A program made the position numbers and the translations under genes. 64,000 nt of DNA. Origin: Sphingomonadales bacterium Ga0077531. Lineage in GTDB: Bacteria; Pseudomonadota; Alphaproteobacteria; Sphingomonadales; Sphingomonadaceae. Shown one piece after another: positions 60,140 to 64,000 of this stretch. Location of the stretch: NCBI GenBank assembly GCA_001464915.1, contig LNED01000043.1:168469-232468 (forward strand), read 5' to 3'. Positions within the stretch are counted from its first letter, which is position 1. Every line of letters begins with the position of its first letter. Below the pieces are notes generated by a model. That model saw nothing but the letters and a program-made list of their open reading frames with translations. It was not told the origin of the DNA and ran no database searches.

Positions 60140-61611
60140 CGCGCGTTTCCGCATCAGTGCGGTTAGCCGCGTCGGCAAGCTTGCTGGCGCTGGCCGCATT
60201 GGCTGCACCCGCGCAGGCCGATACCCTGCGCGAGGCGCTGGTGGGTGCGTATAACACCAACCCCACCTTGGAAGGCGCGCGCGCCAACCAACGGGCGACC
60301 GATGAAGGCGTGATCATTCAGCGCGCGCAAGGGCTGCCGTCGGCCAATGTCACCGCAACGCACGTAGAGTTTCTGCGCCAGTCGGCGAACTCCTTCACCG
60401 CCCCCGAACGCAACCTTGGCATCAATGCCCAGCTGCTGGTGCCGGTCTATTCTGGCGGGGCGATCCGCAACGGGATTGCAGCGGCCAAGGAACGAGTCGA
60501 GGCCGGCCAAGCCGACCTGCGCAACACCGAAAGCGCGTTGTTCAGCCAAGTCGTCGCCGCTTACATGGACGTGCTGCGGACCGAAGCGCTGGCCGCACTG
60601 ACCGCAAACAATGTCGCCGTGCTGCGCACCAATCTTGAAGCAACCAGTGACCGGTTCCAGATCGGCGATCTGACCATCACCGATGTGGCGCAATCACGTT
60701 CGCGCCTTGCAGTGGCCGAAGGCGACTTGCAACTTGCACAGGCCAACCTCATCGCCGCGCGTGAATCCTATATCCGGCTGGTCGGCCGCGCACCGGGCGA
60801 GCTTGAGGCTCCGCCGCCGCTGCCCGGCCTGCCCGATGGGGTGGGTGAGGCCATCGTCAGCGCGCTCGAAAACAACCCCAACCTGATCGCTGCGAAGTTT
60901 CGCGCCGAAGCAGCCGGGTTTGATACCAAGGTCGCAGGCTCAGGCCGACTGCCAACCGTAGGCCTGTTCGTCAGCGGTGATTACAGCGATTTCTTCGGCA
61001 CACTGGGTGGCCCGATTTCCTCGGATTTCGCCCAGAGCGAAACCACCGCCAACGCGGGCGTGCGGGTGACCATCCCGCTGTTCCAAGGCGGCCTGCCCGC
61101 CGCGCGCCAGCGGCAGGCGGGTGCGCGCGAATCCGCTGCGCTCGAAGATGTGATTGCAGCAGAACGCCAGGTGATTGCCGAAACCCGTGCGACCTACTCC
61201 AACTGGCAGGCAGCCAATGGCGTTATCAAAAGCGCGCAGACCGGGGTCGAAGCGGCCGAGCTCAGCCTTGAAGGGGTGCGCGCCGAAAACTCGATCGGCA
61301 ACCGCACCATCCTTGATGTGCTCAACGCCGAACAGGAATTGGTCAACGCCCGCGCGCAATTGGTGACCGCACGGCGCAACGCCTATGTCGCCGGGTTCAA
61401 CCTGCTCGCGCTCATGGGCCGGGCCGAAGCGCGCGACCTGAACCTTGATACAGGCGGCGTCTTGTATGACCCGCAGGTCAACGCCGACCGGGTCAGCAGC
61501 AAGTTCTGGGACTGGGACCGCGACCCCGAACCTGCCCCGAAATCAACCAGAACCGTTGACATTCCCGCCCCTGACGCAACAATCGGCCCGCAATTGCTGC
61601 CCGGGGAGTGA
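60136..61611 (+). CDS. tolC: TolC family outer-membrane channel protein
   Basis: A 491-residue outer-membrane efflux/secretion duct. A signal peptide (VRLAASASLLALAALAAPAQA) is followed by two homologous halves of long helices: the first starts TLREALVGAYNTNPTLEGARANQRAT, the second about residue 235 (VGEAIVSALENNPNLIAAKFRAEAAG). The typical RQAGARESAALEDVIAAERQV and ILDVLNAEQELVNARAQLVTARRNAYVAGFNLL endings are present. It trimerises with an inner-membrane pump and adaptor, none of which is adjacent. The GTG at 60136 overlaps the pcm stop; a TTG at 60124 is an alternative. Confidence 0.94.
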   Translation: MTRVSASVRLAASASLLALAALAAPAQADTLREALVGAYNTNPTLEGARANQRATDEGVIIQRAQGLPSANVTATHVEFLRQSANSFTAPERNLGINAQLLVPVYSGGAIRNGIAAAKERVEAGQADLRNTESALFSQVVAAYMDVLRTEALAALTANNVAVLRTNLEATSDRFQIGDLTITDVAQSRSRLAVAEGDLQLAQANLIAARESYIRLVGRAPGELEAPPPLPGLPDGVGEAIVSALENNPNLIAAKFRAEAAGFDTKVAGSGRLPTVGLFVSGDYSDFFGTLGGPISSDFAQSETTANAGVRVTIPLFQGGLPAARQRQAGARESAALEDVIAAERQVIAETRATYSNWQAANGVIKSAQTGVEAAELSLEGVRAENSIGNRTILDVLNAEQELVNARAQLVTARRNAYVAGFNLLALMGRAEARDLNLDTGGVLYDPQVNADRVSSKFWDWDRDPEPAPKSTRTVDIPAPDATIGPQLLPGE

Positions 61612-61660
61612 CATCTCTCCCGATTCGGGACAGTTGGGGTGTTTGAACATGGGGCATGTC

Positions 61661-62161
61661 ATGGCGCAGGATAACGAAGCATCGGTTGAGGAAATCCTCG
61701 AATCGATCAAAAAAGTGATCGCGCGCGATAACCGAGCCGGCGCCATGGAAGCGCGCCGCCGCCGCGAAGACGCCTCGGATGAAGCCGATCGCAACGCGCC
61801 GGAACCGGCATCGGCACCGGCACGCGCGCATGTTGTGCGTGATGAAGACGAAGTGCTCGATCTGGCGGAAATGGAATGCGCGCCCGAACCCGAGGTGTTC
61901 GCGCTGGATTACGCCGATGGTTCGCCGCTGGTGGGCGACACTGTGCGCGATGCAATGCAGGAAAACCTCGCCGCGCTGGCGATGCTGGCCGAGCCCGGCG
62001 CGCGCCCGCAGATCGTGCGCTCGGGTGAAACGTCGCTCGAAGGGCTGACCCGCGAGCTGCTGCGCCCGATGCTGGCCGAATGGCTGGAAGCGAACCTGCC
62101 GGGCATGGTCGAAAAGCTGGTGCAGGCCGAAATCGCCCGAATCGTCGGCAAGCGGCCTTAA
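61661..62161 (+). CDS. DUF2497/PopZ-family protein
   Basis: A 166-residue acidic protein. The N-terminal helix EASVEEILESIKKVIARDN and the C-terminal ETSLEGLTRELLRPMLAEWLEANLPGMVEKLVQAEIARIVGKR are the two conserved ends of the DUF2497 family, which includes PopZ, the polar organising protein of Caulobacter that self-assembles at cell poles and anchors the chromosome. The middle is Glu/Pro/Ala-rich and disordered, as in PopZ. It follows tolC by 49 bases. ATG 61661 is preferred; ATG 61649 would add four residues. A polar-hub role is inferred from family. Confidence 0.87.
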   Translation: MAQDNEASVEEILESIKKVIARDNRAGAMEARRRREDASDEADRNAPEPASAPARAHVVRDEDEVLDLAEMECAPEPEVFALDYADGSPLVGDTVRDAMQENLAALAMLAEPGARPQIVRSGETSLEGLTRELLRPMLAEWLEANLPGMVEKLVQAEIARIVGKRP

Positions 62162-62213
62162 GGCACGCCGGACGCACTGGCGCAGGGCTTCAAGGCGGGC
62201 TAATCCCGCTGCC

Positions 62214-64000
62214 ATGCGAAATATCACAACCTTCGGCACGCTCGCCGCTGCCGCTTTCCTCGCCGCTCCACTGACTGCGCAAGACGCGTCTGGAGCGCCG
62301 CCCGCAGTCTCCGGCCCCGAAGTCTCCGGCGTGGCTGCTGCGCCGATGAGCGCGCGCGACCTAGTCACCCTGCCCCGCCTCGGCGCGCCTGCGGTCAACG
62401 CAGCGGGTACGCTGGCGATTTACGGCGTGACCACGACCAATCCCGACAGTTTGGCGCGCATCACCGCCTACTACCTGCTCGACCTGACCAAGCCCGATGC
62501 GGCCCCGGTGGCGCTCGATTTCGGGATGGCGGCATCCTCGCCGACCTTCGGGCCGGACGGGCTGCTTTATGTTCTGAGCGATGCGCCGCCGTGGGATGGC
62601 GCCGATGAAATCAGCCGGGTGTGGCGCATGGCGCTGGGCACGGATGGCAGTGTCGAACGCAAGCAAGTGGTCGCAGGCTTTGCCGATGTCGGTGTCGCCG
62701 GGTTCAAACTCGCGCCCACGGGTAAGCGGATCGCACTGTGGGGCGAAATGCCTGCAGGGTGCGCGGATACAGGCTGCGCCGATGTCGCGCCCCGGCACTT
62801 GCCCGGCCCCGGCACCGGGCGGCTGTATGACGGCGCAGACGGATTTGTCCGCCACTGGGATCAGTGGGAGACGCCGGGCAGCCACAACCGCATTGTGGTC
62901 TATCCGCTGGCAGGCTGGGACACGCAGCAGGCGTGGGAAGGGCCGCAGGACGGTGTGCCTGTCGCCGGGCGCGATCTCGCCACTGCACTGGTCGCCGACA
63001 CCCCGACCATGCCATTTGGCGGGGGTGAGGAGCTGGCCTTTTCACCCGACGGCGCGCGGCTCTACTTCACCGCCAGAAAGGCCGATGGGGCCGAGCCGGG
63101 ATCGACGAACCTCGATATCTATGTCTCCGATCTCTCCGGCGCGGCTCCGTCCCTGCTGACGGCGAGCAACGCCGCGACCGACACAACGCCGATTGTGTCG
63201 CCCGATGGCCGCTACCTTGCGTGGCTGGCAATGGCGCGCCCGACATACGAGGCGGACAAGCTGGCCGTGCAGCTGCTCGATCTCAAGACCGGCAAACAGC
63301 GCAATCTCACCAAGGACACCGACCTCAGCTTTGGCAGCATTGCATGGAGCGCGGACGGCAAGAGCCTGCTCGCCACCGCGCAAAAGGTGCTCGATACCCC
63401 GGCCTTCCGCATCGACCCGAAAACCGGCGCGGTGACCGAACTCAACCTGATGGCGGGGAACGAGGCGCATATCGCCAACCTCACTCCCCTTCCCGGCGGG
63501 CGGGCACTGTTCACCCGCGATTCGCTCGGCAACCCGGCGGAACTGTTCATGTCTGATGGCATGGGGCAAGCCCGCCCGCTGACCGATATCGCCACCACCC
63601 GGATGGGCGGCCTCGCCAGCATCGTCACGCGCCGTTTCAGCTTTGCGGGCGCCAATGGCGATACCGTATGGGGGCAAATCACCCGCCTCGCCGATCAGCA
63701 AGGGCCGATCCCGGCGATCCTCTATATCCACGGCGGGCCGCAGGGCAGTTACAACGACAGCTGGTCAAACCGCTGGAACCCGCGCGTGGTCGCCAGCCAA
63801 GGTTATGCGGTGATCTCAGTCGATTTCCACGGCAGCACCGGATATGGGCAGGCCTTCACCGATGCGATCCAGAACGATTGGGGCGGCAAACCGCTCGAAG
63901 ACCTGCAAAAAGGTCTGAACGCCGCGCTCACGCTCGACAGCCAGATTGATGGGGAGCGCGCCTGCGCGATGGGGGCGAGTTACGGCGGGTTCATGGTCAA
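62214..64000 (+). CDS. S9 family prolyl-oligopeptidase-type peptidase, 3' end outside window
   Basis: The first 595 codons of an exported serine peptidase. A signal peptide (TTFGTLAAAAFLAAPLTAQ) is followed by a beta-propeller region (about residues 45-470) with WD-like segments such as FSPDGARLYFTARK and SPDGRYLAWL, then the alpha/beta-hydrolase domain with ILYIHGGPQGSYNDSW and the nucleophile Ser589 in GASYGGFMV. The Asp and His of the triad lie beyond the window. Such enzymes (DPP-IV, acylaminoacyl-peptidase-like) cut dipeptides or modified residues from peptides in the periplasm. It starts 52 bases after the PopZ-like gene and may or may not share its transcript. Confidence 0.93.
   Translation, partial: MRNITTFGTLAAAAFLAAPLTAQDASGAPPAVSGPEVSGVAAAPMSARDLVTLPRLGAPAVNAAGTLAIYGVTTTNPDSLARITAYYLLDLTKPDAAPVALDFGMAASSPTFGPDGLLYVLSDAPPWDGADEISRVWRMALGTDGSVERKQVVAGFADVGVAGFKLAPTGKRIALWGEMPAGCADTGCADVAPRHLPGPGTGRLYDGADGFVRHWDQWETPGSHNRIVVYPLAGWDTQQAWEGPQDGVPVAGRDLATALVADTPTMPFGGGEELAFSPDGARLYFTARKADGAEPGSTNLDIYVSDLSGAAPSLLTASNAATDTTPIVSPDGRYLAWLAMARPTYEADKLAVQLLDLKTGKQRNLTKDTDLSFGSIAWSADGKSLLATAQKVLDTPAFRIDPKTGAVTELNLMAGNEAHIANLTPLPGGRALFTRDSLGNPAELFMSDGMGQARPLTDIATTRMGGLASIVTRRFSFAGANGDTVWGQITRLADQQGPIPAILYIHGGPQGSYNDSWSNRWNPRVVASQGYAVISVDFHGSTGYGQAFTDAIQNDWGGKPLEDLQKGLNAALTLDSQIDGERACAMGASYGGFMV

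Noticed and set aside
1..64000. CRISPR arrays, insertion sequences or prophage
   Set aside because: No evenly spaced repeats with unique spacers, no transposase or phage structural gene, and no terminal inverted repeats were found.

Overview
The window is GC-rich, densely coded chromosomal DNA from an alphaproteobacterium. It most likely belongs to the Sphingomonadales (Erythrobacteraceae-like). Supporting signs are the 1569-residue NAD-glutamate dehydrogenase, an alkane-hydroxylase-type CYP153 P450, a ThiS-ThiG fusion, an UrcA-family protein, a PopZ/DUF2497 protein, alphaproteobacterial-type S9 and L13, and an RHH-domain protein. This assignment is inference from gene content. No phage, transposase, integrase or CRISPR array was seen, so this is core genome with lineage-specific pieces.

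Layout. 1-6.4 kb: the end of a crotonase gene, an NnrU-like membrane protein, then a minus-strand run of POT peptide transporter, lipoprotein amidohydrolase, a second amidohydrolase lacking its metal ligands, and an exported FKBP isomerase. 6.5-10.8 kb: GntR/YtrA regulator, ihfB, CPA2 antiporter, tRNA-Leu(UAA) followed by a 13-bp tandem repeat, a double-PilZ protein and MsrB. 10.9-24.5 kb: CYP153 P450, an ABC-2 exporter pair, queG, a ferredoxin-reductase-like flavoprotein, the giant NAD-GDH, a luciferase-like monooxygenase, a TPR protein and an alpha/beta hydrolase. 24.6-31.3 kb: PhoD, a three-gene HTH/membrane cassette with helically phased repeats in front of it, a threonine-rich leader peptide with attenuator-like hairpins ahead of thrS, then DUF305, TSUP and DUF1223 genes.

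31.4-45 kb: agmatine deiminase, M28 peptidase, glnE-bcp-DUF455, an M23 peptidase with a clear terminator, an acyl-CoA ligase/P450 operon and the yqiJ-yqiK (flotillin) pair. 45-53.6 kb: a frameshifted galU, murA, small unknown genes, thiSG, a MerC-domain protein with a Zur-box-like palindrome, ctaA, cutA, an exported unknown, and rplM-rpsI. 53.7-64 kb: small membrane proteins, a metallophosphoesterase, UrcA, a LytTR/LytS-type two-component pair, fumC, the pcm-tolC operon, the popZ-like gene and an S9 peptidase that runs off the end.

Several modules look functionally coherent. Peptide import (POT) is joined to exported peptide hydrolysis and prolyl isomerisation. CYP153 lies about 3.5 kb from a possible electron-transfer reductase, with no ferredoxin in view. 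The acyl-CoA ligase/P450 pair and the crotonase suggest breakdown of lipid-like or hydrophobic carbon. NAD-GDH and GlnE touch nitrogen control. The strongest candidate for something little described is the threonine leader peptide and attenuator in front of thrS, which may start without a 5' UTR. Next are the phased-repeat operator of the HTH/membrane cassette and the pseudo-amidohydrolase paired with an intact one.
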